Positions 44,453-53,552 of a stretch of 64,000 nt of DNA are shown here, one piece after another. The DNA is from Tropicibacter alexandrii (GTDB lineage Bacteria > Pseudomonadota > Alphaproteobacteria > Rhodobacterales > Rhodobacteraceae), in assembly GCF_003667315.2 (NCBI RefSeq), contig NZ_RCTZ02000004.1:248001-312000 (forward strand). Direction: 5' to 3'. A model generated the notes under the pieces. The model saw only the letters and a program-made list of their open reading frames with translations, ran no database searches and had not been told where the DNA came from. Position numbers and translations under genes: made by a program. The stretch's first letter is position 1; each line of letters begins with the position of its first letter.

Positions 44453-45969
44453 AGCTGGTTCTGGTGCTGGGCGATCAGCTGTCGCCTGATATCGCCGCGC
44501 TGAAGGCGGCAGACAAGTCGCAGGACGTGGTGGTCATGGCCGAGGTCGCGGACGAGACCTCTTATGTCAAACACCACCCCAAGAAGATCGCGCTGATCCT
44601 GTCGGCGATGCGCAAGTTCGCGCAGGCCCTTCGGGACGACGGCTGGGAGGTGCGCTATACCCAGCTGGACGATACGAACAATTCCGGGTCGATCTGCGGC
44701 GAGCTGTTGCGCCGCGCCGAGGATGTGGGCGCCTCCGAGGTGATCGCCACCGAGCCGGGGGAATGGCGCCTGATCGAGGCGCTGAACCATTGCCCCTTGA
44801 AGGTGACGCAGTTGGAGGATGACCGGTTCGTCGCGTCCCACAAGGAATTCGATGACTGGGCCAAGGGGCGCAAGGCGCTGCGGATGGAGTATTTCTACCG
44901 CGAGATGCGCCGCAAGACCGGCCTGATGATGGACGGTGACCAGCCCGCCGGGGGCGAGTGGAACTATGACAGCGAGAACCGCAAGGCCCCACCGGATGGC
45001 GTGCAAAGCGCGCCGATGCAGTTCACGCCGGGTGAGGTGGTCGAAGAGGTTCTGGATCTTGTCGAGGCGCGCTTTGGCGACCATTTCGGCGACCTCCGCC
45101 CGTTTCATTTCGCCACGGATCGCGGGCAGGCACGCCGCGCGCTGAGCCATTTCGTAAAACACGCCCTGCCGGATTTCGGCCCTTATCAGGACGCGATGAT
45201 GCGGGACGAACGCTTCCTCTATCACTCGCTACTGTCGGCCTATATCAACATCGGTCTTCTGGACCCGCTGGAGGTTTGCGAGGCGGTGGAGCAGGCGTGG
45301 AAAGACGGCGAGGTGCCGATCAACTCGGCTGAGGGGTTCATCCGCCAGATCATCGGCTGGCGCGATTACATGCGCGGCATCTACTTCCACGAGGGGGCGG
45401 ATTACGTCACGCGCAATGGGCTGAAGCATGATCGCGATCTGCCGTGGATGTATTGGGGCGGCGAAACGAAGATGGCCTGTATCGGCGCGGCGGTGAAGCA
45501 GACCGGCGAAGAGGCCTATGCCCACCACATCCAACGGTTGATGGTGACGGGGAATTTCGCGCTGCTGGCGGGTGTGGACCCGCATCAGGTGCATGAGTGG
45601 TATCTGAGCGTCTATATCGACGCGTTCGAATGGGTCGAGGCGCCGAATACGGTAGGGATGAGCCAGTTTGCCGATGGCGGGGTGATCGCGTCGAAGCCGT
45701 ATATTTCAAGCGGCAACTACATCAACAAGATGTCGGATTACTGCAAGGGCTGCGCCTATGACGTGAAGGCGAAGACGGGCGAGGGGGCGTGCCCGTTCAA
45801 CCTGCTGTATTGGCACTTTCTCGACCGGCATCGGGACCGTTTCGAGGGCAATGCCCGGATGGGCAACATGTTCCGGACATGGGACCGGATGGATGAGGAC
45901 AAGCGCGAGACGATCCTGAGCGAGGCGGAGGACCTGTTGAAACGCCTCGATGCCGGGGACATCGTCTAG
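44446..45969 (+). CDS. Iron-sulfur bacterial (6-4) photolyase / cryptochrome (PhrB/CryB type)
   Basis: 507 residues. N-terminal alpha/beta domain VKLVLVLGDQLSPDIAAL, FAD domain with YHSLLSAYINIGLLDP, RQIIGWRDYMRG and MSQFADGGVIASKPYISSGNYI. Four cysteines, C345, C433, C436 and C449, have the same spacing as the [4Fe-4S] ligands C350, C438, C441 and C454 of Agrobacterium PhrB. This group repairs (6-4) photoproducts or acts as a light sensor (CryB of Rhodobacter). GTG start at 44446, overlapping the SDR stop, with GGAAAGG upstream; GTG at 44449 is also possible. Confidence 0.95.
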   Translation: MVKLVLVLGDQLSPDIAALKAADKSQDVVVMAEVADETSYVKHHPKKIALILSAMRKFAQALRDDGWEVRYTQLDDTNNSGSICGELLRRAEDVGASEVIATEPGEWRLIEALNHCPLKVTQLEDDRFVASHKEFDDWAKGRKALRMEYFYREMRRKTGLMMDGDQPAGGEWNYDSENRKAPPDGVQSAPMQFTPGEVVEEVLDLVEARFGDHFGDLRPFHFATDRGQARRALSHFVKHALPDFGPYQDAMMRDERFLYHSLLSAYINIGLLDPLEVCEAVEQAWKDGEVPINSAEGFIRQIIGWRDYMRGIYFHEGADYVTRNGLKHDRDLPWMYWGGETKMACIGAAVKQTGEEAYAHHIQRLMVTGNFALLAGVDPHQVHEWYLSVYIDAFEWVEAPNTVGMSQFADGGVIASKPYISSGNYINKMSDYCKGCAYDVKAKTGEGACPFNLLYWHFLDRHRDRFEGNARMGNMFRTWDRMDEDKRETILSEAEDLLKRLDAGDIV

Positions 45970-45978
45970 AGGGGGCGC

Positions 45979-46006
45979 GTGCAAGGCGCTTCGAAGCGCC
46001 TTGCAC
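45979..46006. terminator. 28-bp palindrome, bidirectional terminator between photolyase and MORN genes
   Basis: GTGCAAGGCGCTTC followed by its exact reverse complement. Perfect symmetry, between two convergent stop codons (9 bp and 6 bp away). Not the same sequence as the 26-bp repeat family. Confidence 0.8.
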
Positions 46007-46012
46007 CCGGTC

Positions 46013-47455
46013 TCAGTTGTCGCTCGGCGGATCGACGGGCTCTTCGCCCTCCGGCGCGGCCTGCCCACCTGACGAAAGCGCCCCGCCAATCCAGTCGCCG
46101 GTCGCCTCTTCGCCCGTGGCGTAGCGCATCGTGCCCGCACCCTGCCGCTTGCCGTTCACGAAAGTGCCCTCGTAGACGTCGCCATTGGCGTAGGTCGCAA
46201 TACCCTGGCCGTTGATCTCTCCGCGCTCCCAGTCGCCTTCGTAGCGGAAGCCGTTGGCCATCACGATCGTGCCCTGCCCGTGGCGCTGGCCATCGCGGAA
46301 GTCGCCCTCGTACACAGTGCCATCGGGATAGGTGGCCTTGCCCTTGCCATGGCGCTGCCCGTCCTTCCATTGGCCTTCGTAGCGATAGCCGTCGGGATAG
46401 GTCATCACACCTGTGCCCTCGTTGCGGGCATTGACGAACTCGCCGGTATAGACCAGCCCGTTGGCATAGGTCGCGGTGCCGCGCCCCTCGATCACGCCAT
46501 CGACCCAGTCACCGTCATAGGTCGAGCCATCGGGATAGGTGATCTTGCCCTTGCCATTGGCCAGATCGCCGTTGAACGCCCCGACATAGACCGAACCATC
46601 GGGATAGGTGACCTGTCCCTGACCCTCGATCTGACCCGAGACCCAGTTGCCCTCGTATTTGTAGCCATCGGTGCCGATGAACGTCCCGGTTCCATGGCGC
46701 TGGTCGTTGTTGAATTCACCCTCGTAGATGTCGCCGTTCTTGTAGGTGACCTTGCCCTGACCCTCGCGGCGGCCATCGACAAGCTCGCCCTCGTAGATGT
46801 CGCCATTCGGCTGCGTCAGCTTGCCAGAGCCATCGATCTGCCCGTCCCGCCACGTGCCTTCGTAGATCAGGCCGTCGGGCATGGTCAGCGTGCCTTGTCC
46901 GTCGCGCTCGCCATCGGCGACGCGGCCCTGATATTCAGAGCCGTCGGGATAGGTGATCGTGGCATTGCCTTCCTTCACCCCGTTGACCCATTGGCCGTCA
47001 TAGACATAGCCGTTGGGGGCGGTCATCACGCCCTTGCCGTGATGCAGCGCGTTGCGGAACGATCCCTCGTAGCGCACACCGTTGCCGTATTCGGCAACGC
47101 CCTGCCCGGTGATCTTGCCATCCAGCCACGTGCCCTCGTAGGTCGATCCATCGGCAAAGATGATCTTGCCCGCACCCTCGGGTTTGCCCTTGGCGAACTG
47201 GCCCTCGTAGACCGAGCCGTTGGGGAAACGCGCGACGCCCTCGCCCCGGATCTCGCCCTCGACCCACTCGCCGGTATATTCGTAGCCATTGGGCAGGCGA
47301 TACGTGCCGGTGCCGTGCTGCAACCCGTCCTGAAAGGTGCCCTCGTAGACGCCGCCATCGTCATATTGCTTGGTGACGACCTCGTCATCCGCCTGCGCGA
47401 ATGCGCTGCTGGCCAGTGCCAAGGCCACGATGCCGGTGATGCCTGCAAGTTTCAT
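46013..47455 (-). CDS. Exported MORN-repeat protein with 18 repeats
   Basis: 480 residues. Signal peptide MKLAGITGIVALALASSAFA, then 18 consecutive 23-residue MORN units (consensus YEGxWxxGxxxGxGxxTYPDGxx) from about residue 37 to 450, and an acidic/Pro tail EGEEPVDPPSDN. Units alternate between Trp and Phe at position 5 over much of the array, hinting at a 46-residue super-repeat. MORN arrays form elongated beta-sheets that bind lipids or proteins; here export points to a periplasmic or surface role. No catalytic domain is attached. The ATG at 47455 is clear; no partner gene is obvious. Confidence 0.9.
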   Translation of the reverse strand: MKLAGITGIVALALASSAFAQADDEVVTKQYDDGGVYEGTFQDGLQHGTGTYRLPNGYEYTGEWVEGEIRGEGVARFPNGSVYEGQFAKGKPEGAGKIIFADGSTYEGTWLDGKITGQGVAEYGNGVRYEGSFRNALHHGKGVMTAPNGYVYDGQWVNGVKEGNATITYPDGSEYQGRVADGERDGQGTLTMPDGLIYEGTWRDGQIDGSGKLTQPNGDIYEGELVDGRREGQGKVTYKNGDIYEGEFNNDQRHGTGTFIGTDGYKYEGNWVSGQIEGQGQVTYPDGSVYVGAFNGDLANGKGKITYPDGSTYDGDWVDGVIEGRGTATYANGLVYTGEFVNARNEGTGVMTYPDGYRYEGQWKDGQRHGKGKATYPDGTVYEGDFRDGQRHGQGTIVMANGFRYEGDWERGEINGQGIATYANGDVYEGTFVNGKRQGAGTMRYATGEEATGDWIGGALSSGGQAAPEGEEPVDPPSDN

Positions 47456-47614
47456 GCGCGCGATTTCCCCCTAGGTCCGGGCCTGCCCGGCCCGGGGAAA
47501 ACCTAATTCAGGGGCGACCGGGGGGCAATGGGTTTTGGCCGGGACGGCGGCGCGGTGCTTTTCCTTCCCGCCCGATCTGCTATGTGGGCCTTGGACAAGA
47601 CCGGGAGCCGCGCC

Positions 47615-49279
47615 ATGACCGACACCTTTCGCCTGACGATGGCACAGCTGAACCCCACCGTGGGCGACCTGACAGGCAATGCCGCCAAGGCGCGCGCGGC
47701 GTGGCAGACGGGCAAGGAGGCAGGTGCCGACCTGATCGCCCTGCCGGAAATGTTCATCACCGGCTACCAGTGTCAGGACCTGATCGTGAAGCCGGCCTTC
47801 GTCGCGGATGCTGTCCGCACGATCGAGGCGCTTGCGGCGGACTGCGCCGATGGCCCGGCGCTGGCGGTGGGTGGGCCGTGCCCCGAGGGCACGAAGCTGC
47901 ACAATTCCTACTACATCTTGCAGGATGGCAAGGTCGCGGCTGTCGTCCACAAGTATTTCCTGCCGAATTTCAACGTCTTCGACGAGGTGCGCCTTTTCTC
48001 GCGCGACCAGCTTCAGGGGCCGGTCAACGTGAACGGCGTGCGCATCGGCCTGCCGATCTGCGAGGATGCGTGGTATCCCGACGTGGTCGAGGCGCTGGAG
48101 GAATCGGGGGCCGAGATCATCGTGGTCCCGAACGGCTCGCCCTATTTCCGCAACAAGCAGGAAACCCGCCTGAACAAGATGGTCGCCCGCGTGGTCGAAA
48201 GCGGCCTGCCGCTGGCCTATCTGAACATGGTCGGCGGGCAGGACGATCAGGTGTTCGACGGCGGGTCCTTTGTGCTGAACGCGCATGGGCGGCCCGCGGT
48301 GCAGATGCCGGTCTTTGACGAGGATGTGACCACCGTCACCTTCCGCCGGGGCGACGAGGGCTGGGTGGCTGACGAGGGCGAGTTCATCAAGCATCCCGAG
48401 GCGTGGGAACAGGATTACCGCGTCATGGTCGAAAGCTTACGCGACTATTGCCGCAAGACGGGGTTCGGCAAGGTGCTGCTGGGCATGTCCGGCGGCATCG
48501 ACTCGGCGCTGGTGGCGACGATTGCCACCGATGCGCTGGGGCCGGACAACGTGCGCTGCGTGATGCTGCCGTCCGAGTATACGTCCAAGGCGTCGCTGGA
48601 GGATGCCGAGGCCTGCGCCAAGGCGCTGGGCGTGCGTTACGATTATGTCCCGATTGCCGAGGGGCGCGCGGCGATCACCACCACGCTGGAGCCGCTCTTC
48701 AAGGGCATGGCTCCCGACCTGACCGAAGAAAACATCCAGTCGCGCCTGCGCGGGCTGCTGTTGATGGCGCTGTCGAACAAGTTTGGCGAGATGCTGCTGA
48801 CCACCGGCAACAAATCCGAGGTCGCGGTGGGCTATGCCACGATCTATGGCGACATGGCGGGCGGCTACAATCCGATCAAGGACCTTTACAAGACCCGCGT
48901 GTTCGAGACCTGCCGCTGGCGCAACGCCAATTTGCGCAACTGGATGGCGGGGCCGGGGGGTGAAGTCATCCCCGACCGGATCATCACCAAGCCGCCCTCA
49001 GCCGAGCTTCGCGAGGATCAGAAGGACAGCGATAGCCTGCCCGATTACCCGGTGCTGGATGCGATTCTGGATATCCTCGTGGATCAGGATGGCTCGGTCG
49101 CGGATTGCGTGGCAGCGGGGTACGCGCTGGAAGATGCCAAGCGGGTGCAACATCTGGTCTATATCAGCGAATACAAGCGGTTCCAGTCCGCGCCCGGCGC
49201 ACGCCTGACCCCCCGCGCGTTCTGGCTTGACCGGCGCTACCCGATCGTGAACCGTTGGCGGGATGACGGACAAGCCTGA
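47615..49279 (+). CDS. nadE: Glutamine-dependent NAD+ synthetase
   Basis: Amidates nicotinate adenine dinucleotide to NAD using glutamine. 554 residues in two domains: N-terminal nitrilase-like glutaminase (about 1-260) with catalytic Glu in ALPEMFITGY, Lys in HKYFLPNFNVFDE and Cys in GLPICEDAWYP; C-terminal synthetase (about 280-554) with the PP-loop GMSGGIDSALVATIATDAL and TTGNKSEVAVGYATIYGD. ATG at 47615 with GGGAG upstream. With pncA/pncB at 24-28 kb the window holds three NAD salvage genes, though not in one operon. Confidence 0.97.
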   Translation: MTDTFRLTMAQLNPTVGDLTGNAAKARAAWQTGKEAGADLIALPEMFITGYQCQDLIVKPAFVADAVRTIEALAADCADGPALAVGGPCPEGTKLHNSYYILQDGKVAAVVHKYFLPNFNVFDEVRLFSRDQLQGPVNVNGVRIGLPICEDAWYPDVVEALEESGAEIIVVPNGSPYFRNKQETRLNKMVARVVESGLPLAYLNMVGGQDDQVFDGGSFVLNAHGRPAVQMPVFDEDVTTVTFRRGDEGWVADEGEFIKHPEAWEQDYRVMVESLRDYCRKTGFGKVLLGMSGGIDSALVATIATDALGPDNVRCVMLPSEYTSKASLEDAEACAKALGVRYDYVPIAEGRAAITTTLEPLFKGMAPDLTEENIQSRLRGLLLMALSNKFGEMLLTTGNKSEVAVGYATIYGDMAGGYNPIKDLYKTRVFETCRWRNANLRNWMAGPGGEVIPDRIITKPPSAELREDQKDSDSLPDYPVLDAILDILVDQDGSVADCVAAGYALEDAKRVQHLVYISEYKRFQSAPGARLTPRAFWLDRRYPIVNRWRDDGQA

Positions 49280-50072
49280 CTTCCCCCTGCATGACGCGTT
49301 TTGCGCCGAAATTTCGGCGGCGATTTCGCCGGTCCGCGTGAACGCGCCAAAGGGCATCCTGCATGTCGACGGCGCCTTGCACCCGATCGACAAGATCGAC
49401 AGCCCCGTCTCGGGGCGCGCCGGGTTTGCCTATTCCGTCAATCAGGCGCAGTTGGATCGGATCGGGCGGTTTGTCGATGTCGAGGCGCTGGCCTTCAAGG
49501 GGATGCGGGTCACGGACCTGTCGCCGCTGGCGGCGCTGCCCCGGTTGCAGCGTCTGCAGCTGTGGTGGGTGCAGAAGCTGACCCGCCTTGACGGGCTGCG
49601 GGATATGGCGCTGGATGTGCTGCTGCTGGAGGACTACAAGAACGCCTCTGACCTGACGCCTTTGGCATCGATTGGCGGGTTGCGGGCGCTGACCCTGCGC
49701 GGTGGCATCTGGAACAAGCAGCCCTGCGATGAGTTGGCCCCGCTGGTGGGCTTGCCGCTTGGGGAGTTGCAAATCGGTGGGCTGGTGCTGGCCGACGGCG
49801 ACTTGCGGCGGTTGGCAGAGATCGAGACCTTGCGGGATCTCTGGCTGTCCTATGGCTATCCGGTCGAGTCGTATGCATGGCTGCATGCGCAGCGCCCCGA
49901 CCTGCGCTGCGAGGCCTTCCAGCCCTATCTGGACGTGCCGCATGCGCATGATGGCAAGACCATCATGGTGATGGGCAAACGCAAACCCATGCTGGACCCC
50001 AATAAGGACGCGAAACGGTTGGCGAAATATGTTGCCGACTGGGAGGCGCTGGTGGAGGGGTTCCGGGTTTAG
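49263..50072 (+). CDS. Leucine-rich-repeat-like hypothetical protein
   Basis: 269 residues. A central part of about 120 residues has irregular leucine-rich units (FKGMRVTDLSPLAALPRLQRLQLWWVQ, SDLTPLASIGGLRALTLRGG, WLSYGYPVESYAWL) like internalin-type LRRs, flanked by unassigned segments. The C-terminal part is charged (KRKPMLDPNKDAKRLAKYVADWE). No signal peptide, so cytoplasmic. Its start overlaps the end of nadE by 17 bp, indicating coupled translation. Function unknown. Confidence 0.75.
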   Translation: MTDKPDFPLHDAFCAEISAAISPVRVNAPKGILHVDGALHPIDKIDSPVSGRAGFAYSVNQAQLDRIGRFVDVEALAFKGMRVTDLSPLAALPRLQRLQLWWVQKLTRLDGLRDMALDVLLLEDYKNASDLTPLASIGGLRALTLRGGIWNKQPCDELAPLVGLPLGELQIGGLVLADGDLRRLAEIETLRDLWLSYGYPVESYAWLHAQRPDLRCEAFQPYLDVPHAHDGKTIMVMGKRKPMLDPNKDAKRLAKYVADWEALVEGFRV

Positions 50073-50130
50073 GGGCTCTGCCCCTCGCGCGTGCCGCGCT
50101 CACCCCGGGGTATTTTTGACCAAAAAGAAG
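50072..50130 (+). repeat. Dispersed GC-hairpin repeat, single copy
   Basis: GGGGC-TCT-GCCCC hairpin, spacer, then CCCCGGGGTATTTTTG and ACCAAAAAGAAG. Same layout as the copies near lysA and after gcvP. It fills the gap between two convergent genes, where it probably terminates transcription. Confidence 0.75.
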
Positions 50131-50137
50131 CAAGGGG

Positions 50138-50521
50138 TCATTCCCACCAGCGGTCGATGGTGGCGATGTCGTCGTCGGACCAGCCGAAATGGTGGGCGAA
50201 TTCATGCACCGTGACATGGGCCACTAGGTCCGGCAGGTCGATATCGCCACGCTCGCGCCATTCCGTCAGGATCGGTTCGCGGAACAGCCAGACCGTATCC
50301 GGGAAAGGCGCGGGGTCGGCGACGGATTTGTGTGTCATTGGGATGCCATCGTAGAGGCCGGTCAGCTCGTGCGGGTCGTCGATGTCCAGATCGGCCAGCA
50401 TGTCCGGCTCTGGCCAATCCTCGACGCGGAGCAGAACGCTGGCGGCATGGGTCCGGAACGGCTCGGGGAAGCTGTCGATGGCGGTTTGCGCCATGCGGTA
50501 GAAGGTGTCGATATCGGTCAT
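50138..50521 (-). CDS. Zincin-like metallopeptidase family protein (PF06262 type)
   Basis: 127 residues. Contains HVTVHEFAHHFGWSDDDI with the HExxH zinc-binding motif, preceded by the LYDGIPMTHKSVAD and TVWLFREPI segments usual for this small minimal-zincin family (formerly DUF1025). Cytoplasmic; true peptidase activity is not established for most members. The start at 50521 overlaps the thpR stop by 4 bp (ATGA), so the two are co-translated. Confidence 0.88.
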   Translation of the reverse strand: MTDIDTFYRMAQTAIDSFPEPFRTHAASVLLRVEDWPEPDMLADLDIDDPHELTGLYDGIPMTHKSVADPAPFPDTVWLFREPILTEWRERGDIDLPDLVAHVTVHEFAHHFGWSDDDIATIDRWWE

Positions 50522-51042
50522 GCCAGCGGGTAGCGCGCCAGTTCTTCGTGGATCGCGCCGTCGCGATGCAGGGTCGAGGCGAATAGCGCGAAGGCCGGGC
50601 AGGTGAACGGGCCGATCTGCGCGGGCACCAGCGTTTGCAGGCTGGGGGCGGCATTGGCGTGGCCACTCAGCCGGGCGAGCGTCACATGCGGGCGAAAGCG
50701 GCGCCGTTCCGGTTGCACGCCGACGCTGCGCAGCCGCCCGCGCACCCGGTCGTGCAATTCATAAAGCGGCGCGCCGCAATCCGCCCCAAGCGCCACGGCC
50801 TGACCATGCCGCCCGCCAAAGATCTCGGCCCCCTGAAGGGTGATTTGCGGGGCAGGGGCGTTGAGCGTATCCAGCGCCTCGTGGATGTCCTCGGCGGTGT
50901 CCTGCGGTTGATCGCCCAAGAAAGCCAGCGTCAGGTGCAGGTTTTCCTGTGCCACGGGGCGCCCGGCTGGCAAGCGCGTCTGCAACGCGGCCAGATCGTG
51001 CCGGATGTCCTCCGGTAGGGGCAGGGCGATGAACAGTCGCAT
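50518..51042 (-). CDS. thpR: RNA 2',3'-cyclic phosphodiesterase (2H family)
   Basis: About 174 residues. Two HxTL motifs of the 2H phosphoesterase fold, NLHLTLAFLGDQ and RPHVTLARLSG, with the family N-terminus MRLFIALPLPEDI. Opens 2',3'-cyclic phosphates and ligates tRNA halves in vitro. Start at 51042 fits the family; an ATG four codons upstream (51054) is equally open and neither has a strong ribosome-binding site. Coupled to the metallopeptidase gene. Confidence 0.9.
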   Translation of the reverse strand: MRLFIALPLPEDIRHDLAALQTRLPAGRPVAQENLHLTLAFLGDQPQDTAEDIHEALDTLNAPAPQITLQGAEIFGGRHGQAVALGADCGAPLYELHDRVRGRLRSVGVQPERRRFRPHVTLARLSGHANAAPSLQTLVPAQIGPFTCPAFALFASTLHRDGAIHEELARYPLA

Positions 51043-51120
51043 AATGGCCGTCATGTCAGAACTCTGGCCGTGCTGCCAGAAATCTATTGGAGAAAGACTG
51101 TTTCTCCAATTGGTTAAGCG

Positions 51121-52062
51121 TCAGATCCGGGTCAGCTTCGTCTGTGGCAGGAGCGTCTCGAAATCCTCGGGAAGACATAGTTGCGTGCCCTCCGACAGGC
51201 AAGCGGCCGAGGCGGCGGCGGCGCCATGGCGCAGGGCCTCTTGCGGGTCTTCGCCGCGCGACAGGGCAAGGGTGAAGCCGCCGACGAAGCTGTCACCCGC
51301 ACCGATGGCGCTGACCACGCGCTGGTTGGCGGCATTCACATGCCAGTGGCCGTTCGGGCAGGCCATGACCGAGCCGTCCTTGCCGCGCGCGATGATGACG
51401 ATCCGACCGGCCCCCTTGCGGCGCAGGACCTCGGCATAGGCGACGCTTTCGTCGCGGGTCGACAGGGGCTTGCCCGACAGGGTCATCGCCTCGTGGCTGT
51501 CCATGCGCAGGACATGGGGTGTGGGTGCGGGGCCGCTGGCCTGAAAAGTCAGATGCGCGCCGGACGTGTCGATGATCACGCGGCGGGTGCCGAGCGCCTC
51601 GCAGGCGCGGGGCAGGAAGCCCACCGGCGCGCCGGGCGGCATCGAGCCGGAAAAGACGACCAGCGCATCGTCGGGGGCCTCGGTCTGGATGGTTTGCAGG
51701 ACGGTGGTCAGGTGAGCTTCGGTCCAGTCCGGCCCAGCCATGACAAAGCGGTACTGTTCGCCCGATTGCTCATCCGTCACGGCAAAGCTGTGGCGGGTTT
51801 CCGAGGGGGCCTCGACCCGGATCAGGTCCAGATTGCGGCCCCTAAGCAGGGTTTCCAGCGCCATGCCATTGGGCCCGGCCAAGGCCACCACGGCGCGGGC
51901 GTGCCCGCCCAGCTGGCTGATGGCGCGGGCGACATTGACGCCACCCCCGCCCGGTTCGCGCGTCTCGGAGGTGCAGCGCAGCTTGATCCCCGGCACGACA
52001 CGCGGGGCGCTGGCGGCGATGTCCAGCGCGGGATTGAGGGTGACGGTCAAGATCTGCGTCAT
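51121..52062 (-). CDS. PfkB-family sugar kinase (1-phosphofructokinase / phosphofructokinase type)
   Basis: 313 residues. Seen: TLNPALDIAASAPRVVPG at the N-terminus, the PfkB signature 1 segment GGGGVNVARAISQLGG, LVVFSGSMPPGAP, and signature 2 AIGAGDSFVGGFTLAL with the catalytic Asp. These match the FruK/LacC/PfkB subgroup acting on phosphosugars. No fructose PTS genes are near, so the choice between fructose 1-phosphate, fructose 6-phosphate and tagatose 6-phosphate is open. Single leftward gene, divergent from gltX. Confidence 0.9.
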   Translation of the reverse strand: MTQILTVTLNPALDIAASAPRVVPGIKLRCTSETREPGGGGVNVARAISQLGGHARAVVALAGPNGMALETLLRGRNLDLIRVEAPSETRHSFAVTDEQSGEQYRFVMAGPDWTEAHLTTVLQTIQTEAPDDALVVFSGSMPPGAPVGFLPRACEALGTRRVIIDTSGAHLTFQASGPAPTPHVLRMDSHEAMTLSGKPLSTRDESVAYAEVLRRKGAGRIVIIARGKDGSVMACPNGHWHVNAANQRVVSAIGAGDSFVGGFTLALSRGEDPQEALRHGAAAASAACLSEGTQLCLPEDFETLLPQTKLTRI

Positions 52063-52183
52063 GTGTGCCTGCTCGTTATGATTGCGTTAGGGGCAACATG
52101 GCAATTGCAGCGCGCATGTGAAACCCTGAACTGGACAAAAGGGCCGCGCTATGAAACGACCCCGCCGATCAGGAGGCAATGCC

Positions 52184-53518
52184 ATGACCGTGACCCGTTT
52201 CGCGCCCTCGCCCACCGGCTATATCCATGTGGGCAACCTGCGCACCGCGCTGTTCAACCACCTCATCGCCCGCAAGACGGGTGGTCAGTTCGTGCTGCGC
52301 ATCGATGACACCGACCCGGAGCGCTCGAAGCAGGAATATGTCGACGCGATCCGCGAGGATCTGGAATGGCTGGGCCTGACATGGGACCGGATGGAGCGCC
52401 AGTCGGAGCGGCTCGACCGCTACGAGGACGCGGCGCAGCGTCTGCGCGACATGGGCCGCTTCTACGAGGCGTTCGAAACGCCGACCGAGCTGGACCTCAA
52501 GCGCAAGAAGCAGCTGAACATGGGCAAACCGCCGGTCTATGACCGGGCGGCGCTGGCGTTGAGCGATGAGGAAAAGACCAAGCTGCGCGAGGAGCGTGGG
52601 CCGGGCGTCTGGCGCTTCAAGCTGGATCACGAGCGGATCGAATGGCCCGATGGCATCCTTGGGGATGTGTCCATCGATGCGGCGTCGGTGTCTGATCCGG
52701 TGCTGATCCGCGCCGACGGGCAGTTCCTTTATACGCTGGCCTCGGTGGTGGACGATATCGACATGGGCATCACCCATATCGTGCGCGGCAATGACCACGT
52801 GACCAACACCGCGACGCAGATCCAGATGATCCGCGCGCTGGGCGGCACCGTGCCGACATTCGCGCACCATTCGCTGCTGACCGGCCCGCAGGGCGAGTCG
52901 CTGTCCAAGCGTCTGGGCACGCTGTCGTTGCGCGACCTGCGGGCGGCGGGGGTGGAACCCGAGGCGCTGCTGTCGCTGATGGCGCGGCTGGGCTCGTCGC
53001 AGCCGGTGGAATTGCGGATGTCGCTGGATGAGATTGCAGAGGGGTTCGACCTGAACACCTTCGGGTCTGCGCCGACAAAGTTCGACGTGAACGACCTGTA
53101 TCCGTTGACCGCGAAGAAGCTGCATGAACTGCCGTTTGAGACGGTGCGGGAAGAGGTCGAGGCACTGGGCGTTCCCGCCGACAAGGCCGAGCTGTTCTGG
53201 AAGGTCGTGCGCGAGAACATCGTGACGCGCAAGGACATGGCGGCGTGGTGGACGCTGTTCCGCGACGGGGCCGAGCCGCTGGTCGCCGACGAGGACCGCG
53301 ACTTCATCGCCGAAGCCATGGGGCTGCTGCCCGAGGGGCCGTATGATGGCGGTACATGGAAGGCGTTCACGGACGCAGTGAAGGACAAGACCGGCCGCAA
53401 GGGCAAGGGGCTGTTCATGCCGCTGCGCAAGGCGATCACCGGTCAGGAACGCGGGCCGGACATGGGCGACGTCATGCCCCTGCTTCAGGTCGTGCGGGCC
53501 CGGTCGCTGGCGCAGTGA
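52184..53518 (+). CDS. gltX: Glutamyl-tRNA synthetase
   Basis: Class I aminoacyl-tRNA synthetase, 444 residues. HIGH region RFAPSPTGYIHVGNLRTALF, GxxxxxDDT in LRIDDTDPERS, and the KMSKS-like loop GESLSKRLGTLSL. The C-terminal helical anticodon-binding part is intact. ATG at 52184 with AGGAGG 7 nt upstream. Alphaproteobacteria often have two gltX copies, one misacylating tRNA-Gln; which one this is cannot be told. Followed by the 26-bp palindrome. Confidence 0.96.
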   Translation: MTVTRFAPSPTGYIHVGNLRTALFNHLIARKTGGQFVLRIDDTDPERSKQEYVDAIREDLEWLGLTWDRMERQSERLDRYEDAAQRLRDMGRFYEAFETPTELDLKRKKQLNMGKPPVYDRAALALSDEEKTKLREERGPGVWRFKLDHERIEWPDGILGDVSIDAASVSDPVLIRADGQFLYTLASVVDDIDMGITHIVRGNDHVTNTATQIQMIRALGGTVPTFAHHSLLTGPQGESLSKRLGTLSLRDLRAAGVEPEALLSLMARLGSSQPVELRMSLDEIAEGFDLNTFGSAPTKFDVNDLYPLTAKKLHELPFETVREEVEALGVPADKAELFWKVVRENIVTRKDMAAWWTLFRDGAEPLVADEDRDFIAEAMGLLPEGPYDGGTWKAFTDAVKDKTGRKGKGLFMPLRKAITGQERGPDMGDVMPLLQVVRARSLAQ

Positions 53519-53526
53519 AACATCGG

Positions 53527-53552
53527 GTAGGATGGGTGATCACCCATCCTAC
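53527..53552. repeat. 26-bp palindromic repeat, copy 3 of 4
   Basis: Identical to the other copies. Lies between convergent gltX and DUF2254 genes; the TAG of its minus strand (53549-53551) is the stop codon of the DUF2254 gene. Confidence 0.95.

Noticed and set aside
46050-47350. DNA-level tandem repeat as a mobile element
   Set aside because: The 69-bp periodicity comes from the 23-residue MORN units and is diverged at DNA level; no ends or transposase.
46280-47506. Open frame of 408 codons opposite the MORN gene
   Set aside because: Its apparent repeats (ALAIGIGD-like) are the antisense reading of the MORN repeats.
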